Assembly: GCA_012270965.1 (NCBI GenBank)
Contig: JAAXHJ010000038.1
Span: 1-49,176, forward strand
Origin: Candidatus Palauibacter poriticola
GTDB taxonomy: Bacteria > Gemmatimonadota > Gemmatimonadetes > Palauibacterales > Palauibacteraceae
Length of the DNA: 49,176 nt
Direction: 5' to 3'
Made by a program: the position numbers and the translations under genes. Within the stretch, counting starts at the first letter, position 1, and each line of letters opens with the position of its first letter. The notes below the pieces were generated by a model. It had not been told where the DNA came from and did no database searches. It saw nothing but the letters and a program-made list of their open reading frames with translations. This document shows, piece by piece, positions 10,786 through 19,720 of the stretch.

Positions 10786-12848
10786 GCCGCGGCCGCCGGA
10801 TCGGCGAGCAGTTCGGCCCCCGCCGCCCGCACCCGGCTCCGGCCCCAGGGCCAGATTGCGAGCAGCGCGCCCACGCCCATGATCATTCCCCCGATCCACA
10901 GCCACAGGATCCCCGGGTTCACGATCGCCCGCACCGTCGCGTGCGCCCCGCTCTCCGGGTCCACCGCCATCAGCGTGAGGTAGAGATCGCTCGTGAGCGA
11001 ACTCTTCACGGCGGGCGTCGCGATGTTCTGTCCCGTCGCCGTGTAGAAGTTGATCCGCGGCCTCTCCTCCCCGATCCCGCGCCCGTTGCGGTAGGCCGCG
11101 AACGTCGCCCCGATCACGAACCGGTGCGGTTCCTCGCGCCCCCACACGTCGATGAGTTCCACCTCGTAGTCCTCGATCGCGAGCCTCTGGCCCGGCCGGA
11201 GCGTCATCTCCCGTTCCGTCTTCCACGTCCACGAGACGGAGATCGCGAGCGCAATGACGATCACGCCCACGTGCACGACGTAGCCGCCGTAGCGCTGGCC
11301 CGTGCGCGTGAACAGATCCCGCAGCGCGCCGAGGAACGGCTGCCCCGCGATCCTCCGCCGCGCGGCGATCCCCTTCCGGAACTCGTCGGCGATCGTCGTC
11401 AGGACGAAGGCGGCGAAGGCGATGGTGAGGATGGGCAGGAAGTCCCGCATGCCGAGGGCGAAAGTGAGGAGCCCCGCCGCGACTCCCATGAGGGCCGGCC
11501 ACGCGAACGACCGCTTCAGTTGCTCCCGCCCCGCCCGCCGCCACGGGAGCGCCGGCCCGACCCCCATCAGAAAGATGAGCGCGAGCCCGATCGGACTCGC
11601 GACCTGGTCGAAGTACGGCGGCCCCACGCTGATCCGGTCCCCCCTCAACGCCTCCACGACGAGCGGCCACATCGTGCCCAGGAGGACCGTGAAGGTGAAG
11701 CCGACGAGGAGGAGGTTGTTGAGGATGAAGGCGGACTCGCGCGAGGCCGGACTCTCCACCTGCCCCGGCGCCCGCAGCCGGTTGCTCCGCCAGGCGATGA
11801 GGGCGAGCGAGGCGATCGCCACCACCGCGATGAACGCGAGGAACACGGGCCCGACGACGCCCTCGGTGAAGGCGTGTACGGAGTCGATGACGCCCGACCG
11901 CGTGAGGAACGTCCCGAACAGGGTTAGGAGGAAGGTTCCGATCATCAGCGTGAGGTTCCACGTCTTCAACATCCCCCGCCGCTCCTGAACCATCGCGGAG
12001 TGCAGGAAGGCGGTGGCGGTGAGCCACGGGAGGAAGGACGCGTTCTCCACCGGATCCCACGCCCAGGCGCCCCCCCAGCCCAACACCTCGTACGACCACC
12101 AGCCGCCGCCGATGATCCCCATGGTTAGGAAGGCCCACGCCGCGACCATCCAGCGGCGAGCGTCCCTGAGCCAGCGCGCCTCGACGTTGCCCCGCAACAG
12201 CGCGGCGATCGCGAAGGCGAAGGGAACCGTCATCCCCACAAACCCGAAGTAGAGCATGGGCGGGTGCAGCCCCATGAGCGGATGATTCTGGAGGAGGGGA
12301 TTGGGTCCGGGGCCGTTGGCCGGTGCCGGATCCACGAGGCCGAAGGGATTTGCGGGTCCGGCGAGGAGGCCGAAGAAGAAGAGTTGGACGACGCCGATGA
12401 CGCCGAGGACGAGCGGGGTCGTCCGGAGGCCATGCGCGAGCCCTCCCCCGCGCGCGGTGAGCGGTTCGCCGCCGGCCCGCAGCGACCCGAACTCGCGGCG
12501 CCGGGTGAAGGCGAGGAGCGCGCCGTACCCCGCGAGGATCCAGCCCCAGAAGAGGATCGAGCCCTCGAGGCTGCTCCAGAGCGAGATCGCCGTGTAGTAG
12601 GTCGGCGTCTCGCGGCTCCCCACGCGCGCCACGTACTCGACGCTGAAGTCGTGCGTGAGGAGCGCGATCTCCATCACGAGCATGCCGCCCGACATCGCGA
12701 AGAAGGCGAAGTAGGCGGCACGGCGAGCCAGGGACGTGGACACCTCGCCGCCGCTTCGGGACAGACCGGCCCAGCCGCCCGCCAGCGTGGCCAGCCCGGC
12801 GCCTAGCAGCGCCGCGATGACGGACGCGTAGCCGAGCGTGCTCAGCAT
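10782..12848 (-). CDS. ccmF: Haem lyase CcmF
   Basis: A 688-residue polytopic membrane protein, close to the usual 630-690 of CcmF. The WWD haem-handling signature is visible: GGWWSYEVLGWGGAWAWDP with Trp250, Trp251 and the WAWDP at 262-266. Conserved periplasmic haem-ligand histidines appear as NHPLMG (His189) and LHPP (His195). About 14-15 hydrophobic segments and a large C-terminal periplasmic domain are present. The protein takes haem from CcmE and ligates it to the CXXCH motif of apocytochrome c. The gene begins 41 bases after ccmE and overlaps ccmG. ccmA, ccmB, ccmC and ccmD are not in the window and must be elsewhere if a complete system I exists. Confidence 0.95.
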   Translation of the reverse strand: MLSTLGYASVIAALLGAGLATLAGGWAGLSRSGGEVSTSLARRAAYFAFFAMSGGMLVMEIALLTHDFSVEYVARVGSRETPTYYTAISLWSSLEGSILFWGWILAGYGALLAFTRRREFGSLRAGGEPLTARGGGLAHGLRTTPLVLGVIGVVQLFFFGLLAGPANPFGLVDPAPANGPGPNPLLQNHPLMGLHPPMLYFGFVGMTVPFAFAIAALLRGNVEARWLRDARRWMVAAWAFLTMGIIGGGWWSYEVLGWGGAWAWDPVENASFLPWLTATAFLHSAMVQERRGMLKTWNLTLMIGTFLLTLFGTFLTRSGVIDSVHAFTEGVVGPVFLAFIAVVAIASLALIAWRSNRLRAPGQVESPASRESAFILNNLLLVGFTFTVLLGTMWPLVVEALRGDRISVGPPYFDQVASPIGLALIFLMGVGPALPWRRAGREQLKRSFAWPALMGVAAGLLTFALGMRDFLPILTIAFAAFVLTTIADEFRKGIAARRRIAGQPFLGALRDLFTRTGQRYGGYVVHVGVIVIALAISVSWTWKTEREMTLRPGQRLAIEDYEVELIDVWGREEPHRFVIGATFAAYRNGRGIGEERPRINFYTATGQNIATPAVKSSLTSDLYLTLMAVDPESGAHATVRAIVNPGILWLWIGGMIMGVGALLAIWPWGRSRVRAAGAELLADPAAAA

Positions 12849-12889
12849 GCGGCGACCCCGTACGGCCTCACCGGGTCTTCACCGGGTCT

Positions 12890-13327
12890 TCAGGGGTTCT
12901 CGAGGAGGGACTTGTACACTTGGCCCGCGTCGCCCGCGTGCTCCGGAGGGGCGTATTCGTTCGAGTGCTTCACCATCAGGTTCGTGGCGCGAAAGACGTG
13001 GTCCTCCCCGTAGGCCCCCTCCACGACGACGCCCATTCCCTGCTGGAACATCGACGGCGGCGCGCCCGTGCTCTCGACGGAGATCTCGACGTCTCCCTCG
13101 CTGATGACGAAGCGCAGCTCCGAAGTCTTCGGATTCCAGTCCACGCTCCCCGGCTTCACCCGTCCGCCAAGCCGGACCGGCTGGTCCACGACCTCGACTC
13201 CGCGCACCTCGAGTTCGGCGGGCGTGAGGAAGAAGACCATGTTCTCGTTCAATCCGCCCGCGGCGAGCACCGCGATGGCCCCCGCGATCGCCGCGAGCCC
13301 CGTCAGCATCCAGAGTTTCTGTCCCAA
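12890..13327 (-). CDS. ccmE: Cytochrome c-type biogenesis protein CcmE
   Basis: A haem chaperone of 145 residues from a TTG at 13327-13325 with a GAGG ribosome site about six bases upstream. This gives a short cytoplasmic tail, one anchor helix (about 7-26) and the OB-fold periplasmic domain, the normal CcmE plan. The open frame extends 32 codons further to an ATG at 13423, but that extension is basic, lacks a ribosome site and would be unusual for CcmE. The haem-binding motif KHSNEYAPPE is present (His121 and Tyr125 in the short form), matching the family's H-x-x-x-Y pattern that binds haem covalently. First gene of the ccmE-F-G-H operon; its promoter should lie upstream of 13327. Confidence 0.9.
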   Translation of the reverse strand: MGQKLWMLTGLAAIAGAIAVLAAGGLNENMVFFLTPAELEVRGVEVVDQPVRLGGRVKPGSVDWNPKTSELRFVISEGDVEISVESTGAPPSMFQQGMGVVVEGAYGEDHVFRATNLMVKHSNEYAPPEHAGDAGQVYKSLLENP

Positions 13328-13787
13328 CTTTTCCTCGCCTTCGAAGACGGTCGTGCGGTATGCCCGCAAAATGCGGCTACGGCAGCCCGTGGCAAAGTCC
13401 CGCCGCGTTCGAGCGCGCCGCATCTCGTCTAGACCGGTGCGCTCCTACGTCAAATGGCCGCTCATGTCGGACATGCAGAGTCCGGGCCCGTCGGCGATAC
13501 CGAGGGTCTGAGTCTCCGGTGCATCTCGGTCACACGTCCACACGGGCGGGGTCCCGTCAAGCCCAACCGGGCTCACTGACCATGGAGGTCGTAGATGCGG
13601 GGGCGTAAGCGGTCGTTTCCCAAGCCGAGGTACGTTCGAGCCCCGTTCACGACGAGGCCGCTTCGCGTCCGTGGCATGCCTTCGCCCGCCGTGGGCAGCA
13701 CCGAGATGGGGAAGGTTGCGGAGCCCGGGGCAACGGGGATCCCATGGGGCGGTACTCCCCGTGCGACGGCAACGCCCGATGGCGCGG
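13328..13787. other. Intergenic stretch with no recognised gene
   Basis: About 460 bases separate ccmE from the 3' end of the large leucine-rich-repeat gene, all on the minus strand for its neighbours. Open frames exist on both strands but none has a ribosome site, a recognisable domain or a consistent codon pattern. It must carry the ccm promoter. No terminator hairpin with a T-run was seen for the leucine-rich-repeat gene. Confidence 0.4.
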
Positions 13788-16700
13788 TCACGTGTCTGGC
13801 CGGACGGCCTCGCGAATCCCGTTCGTGGTTTTCGCCTTCAGGCTCCGGACGTCGCCGAGCGCGGCCGGCAGCGGCCCTTCCCAGTCCCGGAGGATCGCCC
13901 TGATCCGTCCCGTGGACGGATCGGTCACCACCGTGACCGACCGCCGGTCTTCGCCGTCGATTGTCACCTCTCCCTCCGGCCCCGTGAGCGTGATGCTGTC
14001 GAGCGAGTCCTCCCAGTCCGCCTCGACCGGGACGAAGAAGAAGAAGTACTTGTTGCCGAACTTGTCCTCGTCGGGCGCGAACGACAGCGAGAACTCGACT
14101 TCGCCGCCGAAACCCCTCCCCTCCAGGCGGTACGGCCCGGGGCCCTCCGGAAGCTTGGGGGCCGCGTTCAGGGCGTGGACCGGCTCGATCCGAAGCTTGC
14201 CTTCCCGCACACCGCCCCACAGAAGGAGCGTCTCGGTCTCCGGACGAGCCGGACCGGCCGCCACGGCTCTGCTCGCGGTTCCGCCCTCCTTCTTCTCCCG
14301 CACGTCGATGACCCGCTCGAAATGGTAGTCGCTGAGCCACCCTCGGTCGTAGCAGTACCCCATGATGTCGCGGCGGTGCACCGGGGAGACGAGCGACCCG
14401 TCGCGGAAGTCGTAGCCCCACACCCCGGTGCTCCCGTCCGGATAGGGGAAGGCCGGGTCGAGGCTGGCGGGATCCCCGCAGGGCGCGTGCAGGAGGTCGA
14501 GACTGTGGCCCACCTCGTGGGCGAGTTCCGTGGCCCAGGGCTTGCCGAAGCTCACCCAGCCGTTGAGGATCGCGATCCCGCGCACGTAGTCGTCCCGACT
14601 GTCGGCCGCCGCGTACCAGTAGCCCGCGGCGTCCTCCATCGAGTGCACCGCCGCCAGCTCCAACGTGATGCCCCAGCCGTTCTGGGTCGGGTCGGTGGAC
14701 GTAACGTACGGATCCCGTGACCGGGCGCTGAACTCCGTGAACGGGAACGCGTACTTGAGCAGACCCACCTCGGGGCTGTCGTCGGCGATCCTGTCGGTCC
14801 ACTCGAGCACCGTCGAGTCGGGGTTGTCAGCGTAGAGCACCGGCACCACCGTCACGTCCATCGGCGGCACGTCGACGACGTCGAGCTCGACCGACAGCGA
14901 GGTGGCGCTCCGCGGACGGAGGGCAATCCCCTCCGCGTCCGCCTCGACCGTCATCTCCACCCCGGGCTGGAGCGCCGTCCCGGGAACGACCGCGTTGTAC
15001 GAAGCGCGCAGGTCGGCCTCGTCGACGTCCTCGACCAGGAGATCCGTGCCGCGGTCGAGCTCGGTGGCGTGCAGAACCGAGCCGCCCCGCGTGAACGCGA
15101 CCGACACCGGAAGCTCGTGGAAGGCGGGTCCCGGAGTCGCCGTCAGGAACACCCGCAGCAGCGCGTCGCGGCCGGCGACCGTGCGCACGTCGCCGAACGG
15201 GGTCTGGACGGATTGGGTCAGGGAGGCGAGAAGATCGAGCCGGATCTCCGCCGGGTTCTCGCAGTTCGGGCCCTCCGCCCGCTCCAGGCCGGCCAGCCAC
15301 TGCTGGAAGGTGCGTCCCGGAGACGCGCACAGACCGGAGCCGCCGAAGGTCAGGGTCTCGAGTTCCGATTCCACGAACTCGCCCGGGATGACGCCGGCCA
15401 TTCGCGAGTTGCCGGCGACCCAGAGATCGCGCAGCGACCCCACGCCCGCGTACGCCGGGTCGAGCCCGCCCGACAGGTCGTTGTCCGTCAGGTCGAGCGT
15501 CACCAGTTCGCCCAGGTTCGACAGCACCGAGCCGAGCTCTCCCCGGAGCCGGTTGCCCGGCAGTTCGAGCCGCCGCACGCGACCGGCCGTCGCCGTCACG
15601 CCGTGCCAGCCGTCGACCGAGCTCCCTCCGTCCCACCCTGCCGCGTTCGCCCACGAATCGCCCTCGGTCTCGTCGTAGAGCTGCAACAGCGCCTGCCGCT
15701 GGATCTCCGCGACCGTGCAGTCGCCCCCCTCAACGTAGTCCACGGTCCGCAGCCAGGTCTGGAACGAGGGGTTGTCAGGGTGGCACAGACCGGTGCCGCT
15801 CAAATCCAATTCCCTCATCGACCCCAGATTCGAAAGCGTTGCCGGGACGACGCCCCGCATGTTCGGATTGCTGCTGAGGTAGAGGAACCGCAGCCCCCGC
15901 ATTTCGCCCCATGCTGCGGGAATCGAGCCGGTGATGCCGGGATTGTGATACAAGTCCAGGTTCAGCAGCGAGGTCAAGGCACCCAGCTCGGGCGGCAGCG
16001 GGCCCTCGAGCTCGTTCGAGCTCAGTACTAGCGTTTCGAGCGCGGCGAGCTGCCCCAGCTCCGCCGGGATCGTTCCCGTCAGCCGATTGCTCGACAGCAC
16101 CAGGTTCTTGAGCTGTCTCAGTTGACCGAGTTCCGGGGGGATAGGCCCCGACAGCTCGGGATTCTCGAAGATCCTCAGATCCTCGAGAGCCGCAAGATTG
16201 CCGAGTTCGGGCGGGATCCGCCCCTCCAACTCGTTCGCACTCAGAGATAGTGCTTCGAGCACGGCCAGCTGTCCGAGCTCCGCCGGAATCGTACCCGTCA
16301 GTCGATTGTGGGATAGCGACAGGTCTCTGAGCCGGCTCAGTTGGCCGAGTTCGGGCGGGATCGGCCCCGATACCCGGGTCTCGAAGATCCACAGGTCCTC
16401 GAGAGCCGCAAGATTGCCGAGTTCGAGCGGGATCCGACCCTCGATCATCGATCTCATGAGGTACAATATACGCAGACGCGAGAGCTGCCCCAGCTCGGGC
16501 GGGATGGGTCCGGTCAGGGGATTGTCGTTCAGCCAAAGTCGTTCCAAGCTGGCTAGGCGGCCGAGCTCGGGCGGGATGGAACCCGTCAGCTCGTTCTCGC
16601 CGAGTACGAAATCCCTGACGTTCGTCAGGTTCCCCATCTCCGGCGGTATGGAGCCACTCAGGCGATTCCTGTGCAACCACAACTCTGTCAGGCGCGACAG

Positions 16701-17960
16701 ACGACCGAGCTCGGGCGGGATGGGACCGGTCAGCTCATTCTCAGCCAAGTTGAGCTCGACGAGATTCGTCAAGTTGCCCAGTTCGGCCGGGATGGAGGTG
16801 ATGGCGTTGCCTAACAGATCGATGATCGATAGACGAGTCGCGTTCCCGATCTCAGCAGGCAGCGGTCCGCTCAGTTCGTTCCGCCTAAGAACGAGCTTGC
16901 GGAGGTTGGAGAGCCGCCCGATCTCCGCCGGGATCGGCCCGGCAAGCCGGTTGCCGGCCATCACGAGCGTGTCCATCGCGGCCATGTCGCCGATCTGCGC
17001 CGGTATGCGGCCCTCCACAAGGTTTTGGTCGAGATCGAGCACGCGGAGGTTCGACAGCTTGCCCCATGCCTGCGGGATCGGCCCGGTCAGATGGTTGCTC
17101 CACAGGACAAGGCGCTCGAGGCGGGTCAGGGTGCCCACGGGTGCGGGCAGCCGGCCCCGCAGGTTGTTGTTCGGCAAGTTGATCGCGATAACCCGACCAC
17201 TCGCGTCGGTGTCGACGCCGACCCATTCGTCCAGCGGCCGGTTCGTCATCCAGTTGCCGCGCCACCGCCACTCTTCGCCTCCCGTCGTCCGGTAGAAGTG
17301 CTCCAGAACCTCACGGTCCGTCGAGAACGAGAGGACCTCGACTTGGACCGTGGCGGCGAAGTCGTCGGAGGCCGCCGTGACGGTCGTCCTCCCGTTTGCC
17401 ACCGCCGCTACCAGCCCGGAGCTGTCCACCACCGCCACCGACTCGTCCGCGCTGGCCCACGAGACCGCAGCGCCCTCGACCACCGAGCCGTTCGCGTCCA
17501 GAACCTCGGCCGTGAGGCGCGCGGTGTCGCCCAGAGACGTGAGCACGAGCGAATCGGGGGTCACGCTCAGGCTCGCCGCCGCCTGCGCCACCGTCACCGC
17601 CGCGCTCCCTCTCGCCGAGCCCGCCGTCGCCGTGATCGTCGCGCTTCCGTTGGCCGCCGAGGTCACCAGGCCCGAAGCGCTCACCGTCGCCACCGCCGGC
17701 GCGCTCGAAGCCCACGTCACGGTCTGGCCTTGCATGGCTTGGCCGTTCTGATCCAGCACGGTGGACGTGAGCTGCGCCGTATCTCCGAGTGCCGCGAACG
17801 CGACCGACCCCGGACTCACGTTGACGGAGGATGGGGTCGGCGGAGGAGTCGGCGTGGTGGGCGGCTCGACGGGGCCGGCATCGCCGCACGCGAGCGCGGC
17901 GACGGCGACGACCGGAAGGCACCGGATTCGAAGTCGCGAACCGTTGGTGCGGGGATACAT
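13788..17960 (-). CDS. Giant lipoprotein: Ig-like (BIG2) domains, leucine-rich repeats and metzincin-like protease
   Basis: A predicted surface lipoprotein of 1390 residues. The signal peptide ends in a lipobox with Cys25, followed by a proline/threonine linker. Two BIG2-type Ig-like domains lie at about 44-205 (repeated 'SVTPDSL... GDTA.LTA.VLD.NG... V.WAS'). Leucine-rich repeats of the 24-residue 'GxIPxELGxLxxL' kind fill about 220-735, with a second block at about 745-880. The C-terminal part contains HEVGHSLDLLH (His1148, Glu1149, His1152, His1158) and a Met-turn DIMGYC at Met1200, the two marks of zinc metzincins; the usual glycine in HExxHxxGxxH is Asp here. A beta-rich tail follows. 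Start: ATG 17960 with GGGA six bases upstream; an in-frame TTG at 17972 is possible. Probably a secreted adhesin or protease binding macromolecules; the target is unknown. Confidence 0.85.
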   Translation of the reverse strand: MYPRTNGSRLRIRCLPVVAVAALACGDAGPVEPPTTPTPPPTPSSVNVSPGSVAFAALGDTAQLTSTVLDQNGQAMQGQTVTWASSAPAVATVSASGLVTSAANGSATITATAGSARGSAAVTVAQAAASLSVTPDSLVLTSLGDTARLTAEVLDANGSVVEGAAVSWASADESVAVVDSSGLVAAVANGRTTVTAASDDFAATVQVEVLSFSTDREVLEHFYRTTGGEEWRWRGNWMTNRPLDEWVGVDTDASGRVIAINLPNNNLRGRLPAPVGTLTRLERLVLWSNHLTGPIPQAWGKLSNLRVLDLDQNLVEGRIPAQIGDMAAMDTLVMAGNRLAGPIPAEIGRLSNLRKLVLRRNELSGPLPAEIGNATRLSIIDLLGNAITSIPAELGNLTNLVELNLAENELTGPIPPELGRLSRLTELWLHRNRLSGSIPPEMGNLTNVRDFVLGENELTGSIPPELGRLASLERLWLNDNPLTGPIPPELGQLSRLRILYLMRSMIEGRIPLELGNLAALEDLWIFETRVSGPIPPELGQLSRLRDLSLSHNRLTGTIPAELGQLAVLEALSLSANELEGRIPPELGNLAALEDLRIFENPELSGPIPPELGQLRQLKNLVLSSNRLTGTIPAELGQLAALETLVLSSNELEGPLPPELGALTSLLNLDLYHNPGITGSIPAAWGEMRGLRFLYLSSNPNMRGVVPATLSNLGSMRELDLSGTGLCHPDNPSFQTWLRTVDYVEGGDCTVAEIQRQALLQLYDETEGDSWANAAGWDGGSSVDGWHGVTATAGRVRRLELPGNRLRGELGSVLSNLGELVTLDLTDNDLSGGLDPAYAGVGSLRDLWVAGNSRMAGVIPGEFVESELETLTFGGSGLCASPGRTFQQWLAGLERAEGPNCENPAEIRLDLLASLTQSVQTPFGDVRTVAGRDALLRVFLTATPGPAFHELPVSVAFTRGGSVLHATELDRGTDLLVEDVDEADLRASYNAVVPGTALQPGVEMTVEADAEGIALRPRSATSLSVELDVVDVPPMDVTVVPVLYADNPDSTVLEWTDRIADDSPEVGLLKYAFPFTEFSARSRDPYVTSTDPTQNGWGITLELAAVHSMEDAAGYWYAAADSRDDYVRGIAILNGWVSFGKPWATELAHEVGHSLDLLHAPCGDPASLDPAFPYPDGSTGVWGYDFRDGSLVSPVHRRDIMGYCYDRGWLSDYHFERVIDVREKKEGGTASRAVAAGPARPETETLLLWGGVREGKLRIEPVHALNAAPKLPEGPGPYRLEGRGFGGEVEFSLSFAPDEDKFGNKYFFFFVPVEADWEDSLDSITLTGPEGEVTIDGEDRRSVTVVTDPSTGRIRAILRDWEGPLPAALGDVRSLKAKTTNGIREAVRPDT
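15780..17160 (-). repeat. Tandem leucine-rich-repeat coding array
   Basis: Within the giant lipoprotein gene, units of about 72 bases (24 codons) recur around twenty times. Each encodes a variant of LxxLxLxxNxLxGxIPxELG. Several units are nearly identical at DNA level, for example the 'gagttcgggcgggat' core recurring on the plus strand near 16130, 16200, 16345, 16415, 16490 and 16565. This points to expansion by unequal recombination and makes the region prone to length variation and assembly collapse. Confidence 0.85.
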
Positions 17961-18108
17961 TGGGAATCCCAAAGGGTGTCAGGGACGTCTGGCTTGGAAC
18001 TTGAGTCTACATCGCAAGCCCCGCGCTCGCCACGGAAACCGCCGAGGCCCGAACCTCGCGGGAGTGGACCGGCGCTCGCGAGGGCCGCCGTCGCCGTCGC
18101 GAGGCCCT

Positions 18109-18225
18109 GTATGTCCACGCCCGTCTCGAGCTTGTGCGCCAAGCGGGTCCGGCCGTCCTCCATCTTCGTGCTCCGCTCCTCCGGGTCGCACGGATGCATC
18201 CAGTCCTTGTTGGATCCCTCGTGCG
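18109..18225 (-). pseudogene. DDE transposase fragment
   Basis: In one minus-strand frame the sequence reads GSNKDWMHPCDPEERSTKM followed by EDGRTRLAHKLETGVDI. This pattern (S-N-x-D-W-x-x-P-x-DP-x-x-R-x-x-KM-x-DG-x-T-x-LA-x-K) is typical of a transposase group in the IS5/IS1182-like DDE superfamily, immediately before the second catalytic region. Sequence on both sides shows no continuation in any frame. The fragment lies in the 450-base divergent gap between the giant lipoprotein and the M28 peptidase genes; the remainder of that gap shows nothing recognisable but must hold both promoters. Confidence 0.6.
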
Positions 18226-18415
18226 CGGGCTGCGGACACGGACTTTATCCGCGGCCTGTTAGGGTCCGAACGATCCCAGGTAACACAAGCGACTCATTCG
18301 GGAACGCGGCGGTGGACATCCCGTGCTCACGCGGCGACCTTGCGCGCCCATGGCTGGAACCGTGTTCGCCACGAACATGAATCAGGATCGGATTGAGGTC
18401 AGGGGAGTGGACAAA

Positions 18416-19720
18416 GTGGAGAACCATGTCCCGCCGAGCCGCCGCTTGGGTGCCGCTTGCTTCGCGCTGGCCACCGGCGTCGGCGCGTTGCAGGCGCAGG
18501 AGACCGATCGTGACGGGGGTGGCCCGTGCCCCGCATACGGGCCGCGGCTCGGGACGCCGATGGAGACGGTGCGATACTTGGCCGACGACGCGCTCGGGGG
18601 CCGGTTCTCCGGGAGCGCGGGCGAGCGGTGCGCGGGCGAGTACATCGCGGCGATGTTCGCCTCGCTGGGGCTCGAGCCGGGGGGAGAGGACGGGTTCTTC
18701 CAGGAGCTTCCGCTCGCGAGCGCCGCGCAGCCGCACGCGCCGCCGGGCCGGGGACGCAACGTCGTCGCGATCCTTAGGGGGAGCGATCCCGAGTTGCGCG
18801 AGAGCGCCGTCGTGGTGGGAGCGCACTACGACCACCTCGGGCTGGGCGAGTTCGGAAGCACCGGGGAGGCCGGCGAGATCCACAACGGGGCGGACGACAA
18901 CGCCTCGGGGGTGGCGGCCGTTCTCGCGGCGGCCCGCGCGTTGCGCGGCGGGCCGCGTCCGGCCCGGTCGATCGTGTTCATCGCCTTCACGGGCGAGGAG
19001 CTCGGGCTGATCGGCTCGGCCTGGTACGCGAACCATCCTGCGATTCCGCTGGAGGAGACCGTGGCCATGATCAACCTCGACATGGTGGGGCGGCTCGAGG
19101 ACGACGAGTTGATCGTGTACGGGATGGGAACGGCATCCGAATGGGAGGAGATCGTCCCCGCGGCGAACGCGGACCTCGGGATACCGCTCGCCTGGGAGGA
19201 TGCCGGTTTCGGACCCAGCGACCACACTTCCTTCTACGCGAACGACATCCCCGTCCTCCACTTCTTCACGAACGTCCATGCCGATTATCACCGGCACACC
19301 GATGACTGGGAGAAGATCGATGCGCCGGGTCTGGGACGCGTGGCCCGCCTCACGGAGAACATGGCGCGGGCGGTGGCGGAACGGCGGGACCGGCTGGCCG
19401 TCATCCCCGGCGTGGGTGAGCGCGGGCAGCGCGCCGGGGGCTCCGGGGCCTGGCTCGGGACCGTGCCCGACTTCACGCCGGTCGACTTCGGCGTGCTTCT
19501 CGCCGGGGTCACGGAGGGGTCGCCGGCGGCGGGGGCCGGCCTCGCCAGGGGAGATGTCCTCATCGGTCTCGGCGGTCACGAGGTGGGAGACCTGCAGGCG
19601 TTCACCGATGCCCTCGCCGCGTACAGGCCGGGCGACGAGGTCGTGCTCCGCTACCTGCGCGACGGCGAGGAGCACCAGGCGACCGTGCGGCTTGGCGACC
19701 GGGCGGACCGACCGCGATGA
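18416..19720 (+). CDS. Secreted M28-family aminopeptidase with C-terminal PDZ domain
   Basis: A 434-residue zinc-dependent exopeptidase. The start is set at GTG 18416 because GGGGAG lies eight bases upstream and the protein then begins with a clean signal peptide (to about residue 28, LQAQ); an ATG at 18377 without a ribosome site is the alternative. The di-zinc ligands are all present: His137 (GAHYDH), bridging Asp160 (NGADDNASG), catalytic Glu194-Glu195 (FTGEELG), Asp222 (NLDMVG) and His292 (ADYHRHTDD). A PDZ domain occupies about 345-430 (SPAAGAGLARGDVLIGLGG). It should trim N-terminal residues from peptides in the periplasm or outside. It overlaps the next gene by four bases (ATGA) and starts a coupled run of genes. 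Confidence 0.93.
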   Translation: MENHVPPSRRLGAACFALATGVGALQAQETDRDGGGPCPAYGPRLGTPMETVRYLADDALGGRFSGSAGERCAGEYIAAMFASLGLEPGGEDGFFQELPLASAAQPHAPPGRGRNVVAILRGSDPELRESAVVVGAHYDHLGLGEFGSTGEAGEIHNGADDNASGVAAVLAAARALRGGPRPARSIVFIAFTGEELGLIGSAWYANHPAIPLEETVAMINLDMVGRLEDDELIVYGMGTASEWEEIVPAANADLGIPLAWEDAGFGPSDHTSFYANDIPVLHFFTNVHADYHRHTDDWEKIDAPGLGRVARLTENMARAVAERRDRLAVIPGVGERGQRAGGSGAWLGTVPDFTPVDFGVLLAGVTEGSPAAGAGLARGDVLIGLGGHEVGDLQAFTDALAAYRPGDEVVLRYLRDGEEHQATVRLGDRADRPR

